From Boseongicola sp. SB0665_bin_10 (GTDB lineage Bacteria > Pseudomonadota > Alphaproteobacteria > Rhodobacterales > Rhodobacteraceae): a stretch of DNA of 44,751 nt. Every line of letters begins with the position of its first letter. Position 1 is the first letter of the stretch. The position numbers and the translations under genes are program-made. The notes beneath the pieces are model-generated. The model did no database searches. It had not been told where the DNA came from and saw nothing but the letters and a program-made list of their open reading frames with translations. Below, piece after piece: positions 1 to 9,575 of the stretch. The DNA is taken from positions 1 through 44,751 of the forward strand of contig VXSG01000091.1 in the NCBI GenBank assembly GCA_009838075.1. Direction: 5' to 3'.

Positions 1-53
<53 letters not shown>

Positions 54-151
54 AGGAATTCCAGCCGCCGCGCTTGTCGGACACGTTGCATTTCGGCACA
101 GGGAAGATGGCGGGGCAGGGCCAGACAGGCCCGGCAGCCAGCGCCGCGGGC

Positions 152-454
152 TCAGGTTCGCGGCACCGCTTCGGGGCGGAACCGAAGATCAAGAGCGTCA
201 AGAACCTTGAGCACCGTGTCCAGCGTAGGATTGCGATCGCCCGACAGCGCCTTGTAAAGACTTTCCCGTGACAGACCGGTGTTGCCGGCAACCTCGGACA
301 TGCCCCTGGCTCTCGCGATGTCACCCAGCGCCTTGGCGATGAAGGCCGCGTCAGAAGGGGCCTCCTCCATGCAGGCCTCCAAGTATGCAGCCATGTCCTC
401 CGCAGTGTGAAGGTGCTCGGCCACGTCATGGGGTGTGGTGACGGTCCTCGTCAT
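152..454 (-). CDS. HigA-like antitoxin, HTH XRE type (addiction module antidote)
   Basis: This 100-residue protein begins MTRTVTTPHDVAEHL and resembles the 'addiction module antidote' family found downstream of HigB/RelE-like toxins. The N-terminal half (TPHDVAEHLHTAEDMAAYLEA, residues about 7-30) is the usual toxin-contact segment. Residues about 48-95 form a Cro/C1-type helix-turn-helix (GMSEVAGNTGLSRESLYKAL, then PTLDTVLKVLDALDLRF). The ATG at 454-452 has a strong AGGAGG ribosome site 5 bases upstream. It could therefore be translated alone, although the frame is also open upstream into the toxin sequence. By family precedent it neutralises the toxin and, with or without it, represses their promoter at the palindrome at 763-782. 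Confidence 0.8.
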   Translation of the reverse strand: MTRTVTTPHDVAEHLHTAEDMAAYLEACMEEAPSDAAFIAKALGDIARARGMSEVAGNTGLSRESLYKALSGDRNPTLDTVLKVLDALDLRFRPEAVPRT

Positions 455-746
455 TGCAGCCTCCTGCAGGTTCCGTGCGAGACGCTTCGCCACCTTGATG
501 TCCCGGTCCTGCGAATCCTTGTCTCCGCCGGTCAGGAGGACGATGATCGCGCGCTCGCGCCTTGTGAAACAGGCCCGGTAGCCGGGCCCGTGATCGATCC
601 GCAGTTCGGAGACGCCTTCGCCGACAGGGCCGACACCGCCCGGGTTTCCCGCCGCCAGTCGCGCGACCCGGGGCCAGCACGCGCACACGGCCGCGAACAT
701 CTCGCAAGCCATCTGTCCACTTCAGGTACGTACCCGGCTTGCGCAT
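455..746 (-). pseudogene. HigB/RelE-like toxin, frameshifted, in frame with antitoxin
   Basis: The N-terminal part reads MRKPGTYLKWTDGLRDVRGRVRVLA from the ATG at 746. The frame then breaks at the GGGG run at 670-673. Removing one G restores the continuation RVARLAAGNPGGVGPVGEGVSELRIDHGPGYR and then IIVLLTGGDKDSQDRDIKVAKRLARNL. This is the complete phage-Gp49/HigB-like mRNA-interferase fold (typical motifs GEGVSELRI, GPGYR, GGDK, AKRLA). No stop codon separates the restored toxin from the antitoxin (NLQEAAMTRTV), so the corrected locus would be one fusion of about 197 codons. As sequenced, the toxin is broken. The shift may be real decay or a homopolymer sequencing error. Confidence 0.7.
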
Positions 747-761
747 CTCGAACTTGAAAGG

Positions 762-790
762 AATGTAGCCTAGTGGCTACATTTTGTCAC
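762..790 (-). promoter_or_regulatory. Toxin-antitoxin promoter with palindromic operator
   Basis: On the minus strand, GTGACA (790-785) and TACATT (767-762) are separated by exactly 17 bases, a good sigma-70 arrangement facing the toxin start at 746. The spacer and -10 box are covered by a perfect inverted repeat, ATGTAGCC-TAGT-GGCTACAT (763-782). An operator between -35 and -10 is what autoregulated HigBA-type loci use, so the antitoxin is the expected ligand. Confidence 0.7.
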
Positions 791-1518
791 GGTCGAAGCC
801 GACCCGGACTCCTTGTCTCGGCCCGGAGATCCGGACGCGATCACCAAAGCCCGGGCAGTGACCCCCGCACCGGCCGACCGCGGCCAATCCGAGTGACGCC
901 ACGGGCAACGGCAGCACTCTCCCATCGACCGGCTTGCCGGCGCCGTACGGTTCAGCTCGTGGGTCCTGTGCGCCCGGTCGGGCACGAGCTCGACGCCACG
1001 GCCCGTTTCCCGCGTCCGGACCTGGTCAGTTCGGCCTGATACCGGCCTTCCGCGCGGCAGGCAGGATTCAATCATCGTCTCCGGGGCGAGCAACTTGACG
1101 GCCTGGTCGCCAGGGCGGGAACGACATCGAGGAGCGGCGCGGTCCCGCATTGGCGCCTTGGCAGGATTGCCGGCGGGCCGCGCCCGCGGGCACGCTGGAC
1201 CAAATCGCGGCAATCGGCAACCGGAGACCCGGGAACCGGATGCGGAAGGGGGCCGGGATCGGTGTGCTGCGCCACGGCCCCCTTCGCCCTCCCGACAAGG
1301 AGACGTCCGCCGCGATACGCCAGGCAGCGACGGGCTGGCGCAGACTGGACCAGGACAGCCGCCGCAAGCAACCCCCGAGCGCCGGAGACGGTCCAGCCCG
1401 TCAGTCCGGTCCGCACTCGCAGCAGCCGCGACGGCCAGCGCCCCTCTCGTCGAGTGATCAAGCGAACGCTTCAGGAGTTCGAATTGGCATGTGGGCCAAG
1501 ATCCCCTGGGGGAGCTGA
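783..1518. other. No gene recognised (about 735 bases)
   Basis: This is GC-rich sequence with several long but unconvincing open frames on both strands. I recognise no protein family, RNA or repeat. It leads directly into the M24 peptidase remnant, so it is most simply decayed coding or spacer DNA. Confidence 0.5.
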
Positions 1519-2240
1519 TGAACTTCGCGGTATCAGCCGCACTTCGACCGAATTGTGCGTCGCCACTTCGTGGCCGCCCAGCCTTCCCGGCATGAACGCC
1601 ACGACCGCGATCAATGACGAGACGCTTCGACAGGCGGTGAAGCTGGTCAAGATCGGGATGACGGAAGTTCAGGTCGCCTGTGCGGCGGAGAACATTGCGC
1701 GCTAGAAGAATGCCGACATCGACCCTGCAACGGTTGTCATGCCGGGTCCGAACACCAAGTGCCCGGCCTGGCATGCAATGGAATGCAAGATCGAGCGCGG
1801 CGATTGCGTCATGCTGGATTTCAGCCCGGCCGTCGGACGCTGCTGCAACGCCGGCGGCGCCCCCGTTCCGATGTCCGGAGCCGACCCGGAACGGGAACGC
1901 GCGCCCGTCGCCGGCCACAGGGCGCTGAAGTCGATCATTCCGACCATCCACTCCGGCATTGCCGCGCGCTCGATCCCTGGCACCCTGCTGGTCGAGATGG
2001 ACCCCGTGGGACCGGCGGAGCGCTGCATGCCTTGTGCCAAGAGGTTGCGCGGCGTTGGCCTTGCGGTCGGGCTGGACGTGGTTGAACCGCCGAACCTGAG
2101 ATCGGACAGCGACTTCGAATTCGGGGCCGGCATGAGCATGGCGATCAAGCTCGACCTGCATGACCTGATCGACGGCGGGCACCGGGTCGAAGTTGTCATC
2201 GCCGTTGCCGAAGGCGGCGTCCGAACACGGAAGGGCGGCT
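1519..2240 (+). pseudogene. M24-family metallopeptidase (Xaa-Pro peptidase/creatinase type), degraded
   Basis: The frame reads AINDETLRQAVKLVKIGMTEVQV, then NIAR, a TAG stop (1703-1705), then KNADIDPATVVMPGPNTK, IERGDCVMLDFSPAVG, HRALKSIIPTI, VGLDVVEPPNL and GMSMAIKLDLHDLIDGG. This order and spacing match the C-terminal pita-bread domain of M24 peptidases. Besides the internal stop, active-site positions are lost. The second metal aspartate of the YCNDGG-type motif is now Ala (CCNAGG). The histidine of the GHGVGLD-type motif is gone (GVGLAVGLD). The normal stop is also missing. The N-terminal domain is not visible. It was presumably once a dipeptidase or creatinase-like enzyme. Confidence 0.7.
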
Positions 2241-2266
2241 GGTCCTGGCGACTGCGGCAGACGCGG

Positions 2267-3172
2267 TCAGTTCCGTGCCGGACCGAACAGGGCGGCACAT
2301 GCCAGAATCACGCCGGCCACGGTCCCCACCATGCCCGCGGCGCTCACCGCATTCTCCGATCCAAGCCATGCCGGTCCGCTGCCCGCGAGCGTGAACCCGA
2401 GCGTCGCCGCGATGAGCGCGAAGGCGGCGGACCAGGCCACCTGGGCGCCCAGACGGTTCGTCATCAGGCGCGCGGCAGCCGGCGGGCAGATGAACATGGC
2501 GATCACGATAATGGAGCCAACGGCGTCGAATGCCGCGACAGCCGCGAGGGCCGATACGATCACGATGCCAAGCCCGATTGCCCGCACCGGAAGGCCGAGC
2601 GTCCTCGCGAAGCCTTCGTCGAACGTGGAAATCGCAAGCGGACGCCAAAAAACGGCAAGGCTCAGCGCGATGACGACTGTCACCAGGCTGATCCGGAACA
2701 GTTCCGGTGGCAGCCCGGCAAGCGCCACCGGATCCACGAGCGAGGCCCAGCCGGTGGCATCAAGCCAGATCAGGCTCTCGAGATTGCCGAACAGGGCGTG
2801 CTCGACGTCAAGATGGACTCCGGACGTGTCGGACTGCTCCAGAGCCAGGATGCCGGCCGCGAACATGGCCGTGAACACCACGCCCATTGCCGCACCGGGC
2901 TCGATGCGGCCAAACCGGCGAATGGCCTCGATCAGCACGACGGCCACGACGGCGGCAGTGGCTGAACCGAGCAGCATTGGCCAGGTGGAGATCGTGCCGG
3001 TCACCAGGAACGCGAGCACGATGCCTGGAAGGACAACATGGCTGATCGCATCGCCTAGAAGCGCCTGCCGCCTCAGGACAAGGAAGTTGCCGGGCAATGC
3101 GCAGGCCAGTGCGGCGAGGCTCCCGATCAGCAAGGGAGTCAGCGAAAACGTGACGAAGTCCCCGCCGTTCAT
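2267..3172 (-). CDS. Metal ABC transporter permease, second subunit (TroD/SitD/MntB type)
   Basis: This 301-residue ABC-3 family permease is largely hydrophobic with about eight to nine membrane segments. It carries the family's early motif FLVLRRQALLGDAISHVVLPGIVLAF (about residues 29-54), where the cytosolic loop meets the ATPase. The mid-protein segment PLAISTFDEGFARTLGLPV is the typical coupling-helix region. Its ATG overlaps the previous gene's TGA as ATGA. It is the last gene of a four-gene Mn/Zn-type import operon and ends facing the M24 remnant. It should pair with the 3169-4371 product to form the membrane channel. Confidence 0.88.
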   Translation of the reverse strand: MNGGDFVTFSLTPLLIGSLAALACALPGNFLVLRRQALLGDAISHVVLPGIVLAFLVTGTISTWPMLLGSATAAVVAVVLIEAIRRFGRIEPGAAMGVVFTAMFAAGILALEQSDTSGVHLDVEHALFGNLESLIWLDATGWASLVDPVALAGLPPELFRISLVTVVIALSLAVFWRPLAISTFDEGFARTLGLPVRAIGLGIVIVSALAAVAAFDAVGSIIVIAMFICPPAAARLMTNRLGAQVAWSAAFALIAATLGFTLAGSGPAWLGSENAVSAAGMVGTVAGVILACAALFGPARN

Positions 3173-4371
3173 TGCACGGCCTCAGGTGGGCCGATCCTGC
3201 GATCAATCTCCGCGATCTGGTCGGATGTCAGGACGTCTTCGATCTGGGTCAGGCCGTCGTAGCGGGCGGCCGCAAGCTCCAGTTCGGGCGTGGCGCGCGC
3301 GACTTCCCAGCGTTTCTCGTCCCGGAGCGCTCGGGCAGCCCGTATGGTGCCCTCTCTTGTCGGCATGCCGTCCGCCCGGGCGAGACCTCGGGCCTTGAGC
3401 AACCGAATCGTCAGCGGCTCGTAAATCGGCTGGCCTTGGGCCAAGGCCAGCAGCCCTTGCCGCATGTGGACACCTGCCTGGAACCGGCGGTGACGGACAA
3501 ACGACGAGAAGAGGCCGCGGCGCGGCGCGAGCGCCATCGAGACCGCGAATGCACAAAAGCTCACGAGGACGATCAGCGGACCTGTCGGCAGGTCGGGCGC
3601 ACTGGCGGAAAGGCCGGCGCCGAGCCAGGCCGCGATGCCCCCGAAAGCACCTGCAAGAATCACGACCAGTTCGACCCGGTTTGTCCAGAGCCGCGCCGTC
3701 ACCGGCGGAATGATCAGAAGCGCCACGATCAGGATGAGCCCGACGACCTTCAACCCGACGACAGTGACACCAAGCACCAGCCCCATCATCGTCAGGTCGA
3801 TCCGGTCAAGACGCACTCCGCTGGTGGATGCAAAACCGGGATCGAAGGAAACCAGCGACATCGGGCGCCGGAAGAGCAGGACGAGGGCGACGACGAGCAG
3901 GCCGCCAAGCGCGATCAGGATCGCGTCGGAAAGCAGCATGCCGGCGGTGGACCCCAGGAGGAAGCTCTCGAGGCCGGCCTGCTGGCCGGTCGACATGGTC
4001 TGGATGACGGTCAGCAGGACGATGCCAAGGCTGAAATAGGCCGAAAGGACCGCGCCGATGGCGGCATCTTCGGAGAGGCGCGTGCGGGAGGAAAGCCACT
4101 GGACGGCGAACAGGCCGGACATCGCCGTGATCGCGGAGCCGGCAAGCAAGCCGGGCAGATGCCGTCCGTCAAGTCCGGACAGCGTGAGCGCGACGAAGGC
4201 GAGACCGATGCCAGGCAGCGTCGCATGCGCTATGGCGTCGCTGACGAGCGCGCGCTTGCGCAGGAACAGGAAGGTTCCGGTAACGCCTGCCGCGATCCCG
4301 AGCAGCACTGCGGCGACGGTCACGAGCGTGGCGTTGTAACCTAGTTGAAACGTCAGCGCATCACGCAGCAT
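3169..4371 (-). CDS. Metal ABC transporter permease with C-terminal cytosolic extension (TroC/SitC type)
   Basis: This is a 400-residue ABC-3 permease. Residues 1-285 form the usual channel with about eight membrane helices, the motif FLFLRKRALVSDAIAHATLPGIGLAF and the coupling segment MSLVSFDPGFASTSGVRL. The usual family length is about 280, so roughly 110 residues are added at the C-terminus. The extension is soluble and charged (RQGLLALAQGQPIYEPLT, EGTIRAARALRDEKRWEVA, QIEDVLTSDQIAEIDRRI). It resembles the winged-helix/DtxR-like tails found on some Mn/Fe permeases. Its start is 5 bases after the ATPase stop, consistent with coupled translation. Confidence 0.87.
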   Translation of the reverse strand: MLRDALTFQLGYNATLVTVAAVLLGIAAGVTGTFLFLRKRALVSDAIAHATLPGIGLAFVALTLSGLDGRHLPGLLAGSAITAMSGLFAVQWLSSRTRLSEDAAIGAVLSAYFSLGIVLLTVIQTMSTGQQAGLESFLLGSTAGMLLSDAILIALGGLLVVALVLLFRRPMSLVSFDPGFASTSGVRLDRIDLTMMGLVLGVTVVGLKVVGLILIVALLIIPPVTARLWTNRVELVVILAGAFGGIAAWLGAGLSASAPDLPTGPLIVLVSFCAFAVSMALAPRRGLFSSFVRHRRFQAGVHMRQGLLALAQGQPIYEPLTIRLLKARGLARADGMPTREGTIRAARALRDEKRWEVARATPELELAAARYDGLTQIEDVLTSDQIAEIDRRIGPPEAVQ

Positions 4372-4376
4372 CGATC

Positions 4377-5180
4377 TCAGGCGAGCGCCTTCCTTGGATC
4401 CCGCAGGCCCCGCTCCAGGCGCCCGCCATAGGCCGTGTCCAGCGCCTCCGGCGTGAACGCGGTCCCGACCGGCCCGTCGCTGATCTTGCGTACGTTCATC
4501 ACCAGCACGTCGTCGAAATACTCTTCGACCGTCGACAGGTCGTGATGCACCGCGATCACCGTCCTGCCTTCCGACCTGAGTGCCTTGAGCACCTTTATGA
4601 TCGCCCGTTCGGTCGCCGCATCGACGCCTGCGAAGGGTTCATCGAGCAGGTAGATCATCGCGTCCTGCGCAAGCGCGCGCGCCAGGAACACGCGCTGCTG
4701 CTGCCCGCCCGAGAGCTGTCCGATCTGGCGCGCGGAGAAGTCTTCCATGCCGACGCGCTCCAGCGCGGCCATGACCATGTCGTCGTGATCGCGACCGAAG
4801 CGGCCCAGAAGGCCAAGTCGCCTGTAGAGCCCTTGGGCGACGACATCGACAACCCGTGCGGGGAAGTCCCAGTCGACGCTTGCACGCTGCGGGACATAGG
4901 CAACGCGGTCACGGCTCCGGCCAAGCGTCGTTCCAAAGAATGTCGCCTGCCCCGCGAGCGGCTTGACGATGCCGAGAGCTGCCCTGAGCAGCGTGGACTT
5001 GCCGGCGCCGTTCGGGCCGATGATCCCGGTGATCCTGCCGGACCGGAACGTGGCGTCCACGGAAAACACCGCCGGCTTGCGGTCGTAGGCGACCGTCATG
5101 CCGCGAATGACGAGCGGGCCACCTTGGGCCGCCAGTTCGCGCACGTCGCGCATGGTCACGTCTTCGAGCCGTGCCTCCAT
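4377..5180 (-). CDS. Metal ABC transporter ATP-binding protein (TroB/SitB/ZnuC type)
   Basis: This protein powers uptake of Mn, Zn or Fe ions by the adjacent permeases. All ABC ATPase motifs are present: Walker A GPNGAGKST, Q-loop YVPQRASVDWDFPARV (the WDFP context is typical of Mn/Zn importers), signature LSGGQQQRVFLARAL, Walker B MIYLLDEPFAGVD, and the switch histidine in VIAVHHD. I chose the ATG at 5180 because it follows the binding-protein stop by 4 bases and has a GGGGAG ribosome site 8-9 bases upstream. A GTG at 5198 is also possible and would overlap the previous gene. Confidence 0.92.
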   Translation of the reverse strand: MEARLEDVTMRDVRELAAQGGPLVIRGMTVAYDRKPAVFSVDATFRSGRITGIIGPNGAGKSTLLRAALGIVKPLAGQATFFGTTLGRSRDRVAYVPQRASVDWDFPARVVDVVAQGLYRRLGLLGRFGRDHDDMVMAALERVGMEDFSARQIGQLSGGQQQRVFLARALAQDAMIYLLDEPFAGVDAATERAIIKVLKALRSEGRTVIAVHHDLSTVEEYFDDVLVMNVRKISDGPVGTAFTPEALDTAYGGRLERGLRDPRKALA

Positions 5181-5184
5181 GGCG

Positions 5185-6156
5185 TCAGCTCCCCGCACTC
5201 AACCGTCCGGACATGCCGCGCGGCGGGACGTTGCCGCCCAGGCCGCCCGCGATGGCGGTCACGTTGTGATCGATCATTCCGACATAGGTGCCCTCGTAGG
5301 TCCCCGCGGCTCCCATCGCGTCCGAGTAGAGCTCGCCCCCGATGCGGGCATTCCAGCCCGTCGCCGCCGTTCCTTCGACAAGTGCGCGGACAAGCCGGTC
5401 GGAGACGGAGCTCTCGACAAAGACCGCCGCAATCCGGCGCTCGACGATGAGGTCGACAAGCTCGGTCATGCGGTTCAGGCCGGCTTCGCTCTCGGTCGAG
5501 ATGCCCTGGATTCCGACAACTTCGTAACCGTAGGCGCGGCCAAGATAGTTGAAGGCGTCATGTGCCGTCACCAGCACGCGTGCGGCTTCCGGCACGGTCG
5601 AGAGAACCCGGGAGCTGTAGGCATCCAGGCGATCAAGCTCGGCGAGAAACGCGTCCGCGCTGGCGGCAAACGCTGCAGCGCCGTCCGGCTTCACGGACAG
5701 CAGTGCGTCGCGCGTCGCCAGGACCACGAGCCGCCAGAGGCCAGGATCCATCCAGACATGCGGATCGAAGCGGCCCGCGTAGTCGTCATGCGCGATCCTG
5801 CGATCCTCCGGAACCGACTCGGCGAGCGCCACGACCGGAACGCGGCGAGCGAGTTCGGCAAGCACGTCCTCCATCTGGGCCTCAAGATAGAGTCCGTTCC
5901 AGAGCACGAGATCCGCCTTCGCCGTTGCGACGATGTCCGTCCGGGTCTGGCGATAGGAATGCGGATCGACGCCCGGACCCATCAGCGCCCTGACCTCGAC
6001 GAGGTCGCCACCGACCCGGCGCGCCGCATCAGCTATCATGCCTGTCGTGGCCACGACCTTGAGCGGCCGGTCCGCCGCGACGGCGACGGGTGCCGGCAGG
6101 CCGCCGGCGAGGATGCCGCTGCCCAGCCCCTTCAATAGCGTCCGTCTCGTGACCAT
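5185..6156 (-). CDS. Metal ABC transporter substrate-binding protein, TroA/ZnuA/SitA superfamily
   Basis: This is the periplasmic receptor of cluster A-I. The start at 6156 gives [12 protein letters not shown] followed by a hydrophobic stretch and AVAADRP, a twin-arginine-type signal that may send the protein out folded. Putative metal ligands are His66 (VDPHSY), His133 (DPHVWMD), His199 (TAHDAFNY) and Asp296 (MIDHN). This His-His-His-Asp set matches TroA; SitA/PsaA/MntC proteins have Glu at the third position. There is no His-rich loop of the ZnuA kind. Mn, Zn or both are therefore possible, and I do not assign one. It is the first gene of the operon, with no clear ribosome site before the ATG. 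Confidence 0.88.
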   Translation of the reverse strand: MVTRRTLLKGLGSGILAGGLPAPVAVAADRPLKVVATTGMIADAARRVGGDLVEVRALMGPGVDPHSYRQTRTDIVATAKADLVLWNGLYLEAQMEDVLAELARRVPVVALAESVPEDRRIAHDDYAGRFDPHVWMDPGLWRLVVLATRDALLSVKPDGAAAFAASADAFLAELDRLDAYSSRVLSTVPEAARVLVTAHDAFNYLGRAYGYEVVGIQGISTESEAGLNRMTELVDLIVERRIAAVFVESSVSDRLVRALVEGTAATGWNARIGGELYSDAMGAAGTYEGTYVGMIDHNVTAIAGGLGGNVPPRGMSGRLSAGS

Positions 6157-6174
6157 CGAATCGCGCAGCCTGTT

Positions 6175-6203
6175 TTGAGAATAAGTCGCAATTGCGGTAT
6201 ACT
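6175..6203 (+). promoter_or_regulatory. Strong sigma-70-like promoter facing the copper ATPase
   Basis: TTGAGA (6175-6180) and TATACT (6198-6203) are 17 bases apart, each matching 5 of 6 consensus positions. Transcription would start near 6210 and run toward the copA-type gene. The palindrome CGCAATTGCG (6187-6196) lies inside the spacer. It could give a second, longer copA transcript, or it may be fortuitous within the binding-protein control region. Confidence 0.4.
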
Positions 6204-6219
6204 TGCGACTCGTTCGCAA
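6184..6219 (-). promoter_or_regulatory. Nested inverted repeats upstream of the metal importer operon
   Basis: Overlapping dyads are AGTCGCAA (6184-6191) with TTGCGACT (6203-6210), TTGCGA (6203-6208) with TCGCAA (6214-6219), and the palindrome CGCAATTGCG (6187-6196). The TTGCGA-N5-TCGCAA unit has the general form of Fur-family (Mur/Fur) operators in alphaproteobacteria. A TTGACA hexamer on the minus strand lies just upstream (6228-6223). The region is 28-63 bases upstream of the importer start. I infer metal-responsive repression; the regulator is not in the window. Confidence 0.5.
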
Positions 6220-6262
6220 CAATGTCAAGCCCCTTGTCCTTGTCGACCGGCAACTCCCGGCC

Positions 6263-6293
6263 TTGACCCTCCAGTGACTGGAGGCTTTATGTC
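6263..6293 (+). promoter_or_regulatory. CueR/HmrR-type operator-promoter of the copper ATPase
   Basis: TTGACC (6263-6268) overlaps a perfect dyad, CCTCCAG-TGA-CTGGAGG (6268-6284). A 19-base spacer leads to TATGTC (6288-6293). The over-long 19-base spacer with a central dyad is the hallmark of MerR-family activation. The layout is the same as at E. coli copA. The cognate CueR-like regulator is encoded at 8520-8906. Transcription should start near 6300, almost on the ATG at 6301. Confidence 0.8.
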
Positions 6294-6300
6294 ATCGAAA

Positions 6301-8519
<2,219 letters not shown>

Positions 8520-8523
<4 letters not shown>

Positions 8524-8906
8524 ACATCGGTGAAGCGGCCAAGGCCGCCGGCCTGCCGGTCAAGACGATCCGCTACTACGAGGAAATTGGCCTTGTACGG
8601 CCCGCCCGAAGCGAAAACGGATACCGCGTGTTTGCCGAATCCGACCTTCACAAGCTGAATTTCCTCGGGCGGTCACGCGCGCTGGGCTTCTCGATCGAGG
8701 ATTGCCGGGCGCTCCTCGCGCTCTACGAGGACGGAACGCGGTCAAGCTCGGAAGTGCGCGAAATCGCCGAACGTCATCTCACGGACATCGAAGGCAAGAT
8801 CACCGACCTCCAGTCCCTGCGGGACACCTTGGCGCATCTGGTCGCAAGCTGCGCAGGTGACGAAAGGCCCGACTGCCCGATTCTTGACAATCTGAGCGGC
8901 GACTGA
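8520..8906 (+). CDS. cueR: Cu(I)-responsive MerR-family regulator (CueR/HmrR)
   Basis: This 128-residue activator has the MerR winged helix-turn-helix at residues 1-60 ([28 protein letters not shown], then GYRVF and [17 protein letters not shown]). A dimerisation helix follows at about 80-108. The metal loop has Cys111 and Cys119 separated by seven residues ([13 protein letters not shown]), exactly the CueR Cu/Ag/Au signature. Ser76-Ser77 correspond to the serine that marks monovalent-metal sensors. It starts with GTG, overlapping the ATPase stop as GTGA, so the pair is one operon that is probably activated from the dyad at 6268-6284. Confidence 0.93.
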
Positions 8907-9136
8907 CCCGTGCCGCAAGGTCGGCCTGGACGGAGCCATCCGGCACCCGGAGTCTTGCGGGCGCGCAAGCATCAAGGCAAGGGCGTGACCGGACATGTCC
9001 AATCGGCACCGGAGGCTCGGGACGCCGCCGGCAAGGCTGCGCGGCCGTCTTGGAATCGTTGCAAGGCAGTGCTACAGCTTGGGGACCCAAGCGCGAAATT
9101 TCCGGTTTCGCGCAACAAGCAAAGGAGGACAAGGTC

Positions 9137-9562
9137 CTGTCACAAATCAAGGACGCGGTCCGTGGCGAGGCCGCCGAGAGCGCCGGAACGGCTGTGTCCG
9201 GCAAAGCCAACATCCTCACGAGCGAATCGCTCGTAGGAGTCATCCTGACATCGCTGAACGACATCAAGGCCGAGGAAGTCGTGAAGATCGACCTCCGCGG
9301 CAAGAGCCAGATCGCGGACTGGATGGTCATCGCCTCCGGCGGCTCCTCGCGGCAGGTGGCTGCCATTTCCGAGCATCTCGTGGACAGGTTGAAACAGGAT
9401 CACGGCCGCCGCTCCAGAATCGAGGGAAAGGACGCCGGCGACTGGGTGCTGATCGACCTCGGAGACGCGATTGTCCATGTCTTCAGGCCGGAAGTGCGCG
9501 AGTTCTACCAGCTCGAGAAGCTCTGGCTGACGCCAAGCCAGGCCGCTGCATCCGGCACGTGA
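9137..9562 (+). CDS. rsfS: Ribosomal silencing factor RsfS
   Basis: RsfS binds ribosomal protein uL14 and blocks subunit joining under starvation. The domain runs from SESLVGVILTSLNDIKAEEVV through IDLRGKSQIADWMVIASG, SSRQVAAISEHLVDRLK and DWVLIDLGDAIVHVFRPEVREFYQLEKLW, a full family match. The start is unclear. The best ribosome site, AAAGGAGG (9121-9128), points at a CTG codon at 9137 with an 8-base spacer. An in-frame ATG at 9050 and a GTG at 9194 have weaker signals. I use the CTG as the likely start with low certainty about the N-terminus. It lies 13 bases before rlmH, the usual neighbour. Confidence 0.9.
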   Translation: MSQIKDAVRGEAAESAGTAVSGKANILTSESLVGVILTSLNDIKAEEVVKIDLRGKSQIADWMVIASGGSSRQVAAISEHLVDRLKQDHGRRSRIEGKDAGDWVLIDLGDAIVHVFRPEVREFYQLEKLWLTPSQAAASGT

Positions 9563-9575
9563 GTCCCCACGTTCA

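Noticed and set aside
770-2182. Long minus-strand open frame of 470 codons
   Set aside because: Its translation has no recognisable domain and low complexity typical of GC-rich antisense frames. The plus strand shows a clear M24 peptidase remnant over part of it.
5410-5420. Glu in FVESSVSD of the metal-binding protein as third metal ligand (which would suggest a Mn-specific SitA)
   Set aside because: The third ligand of this family lies in the [14 protein letters not shown] position, which here is His199. The Glu is elsewhere in the fold.
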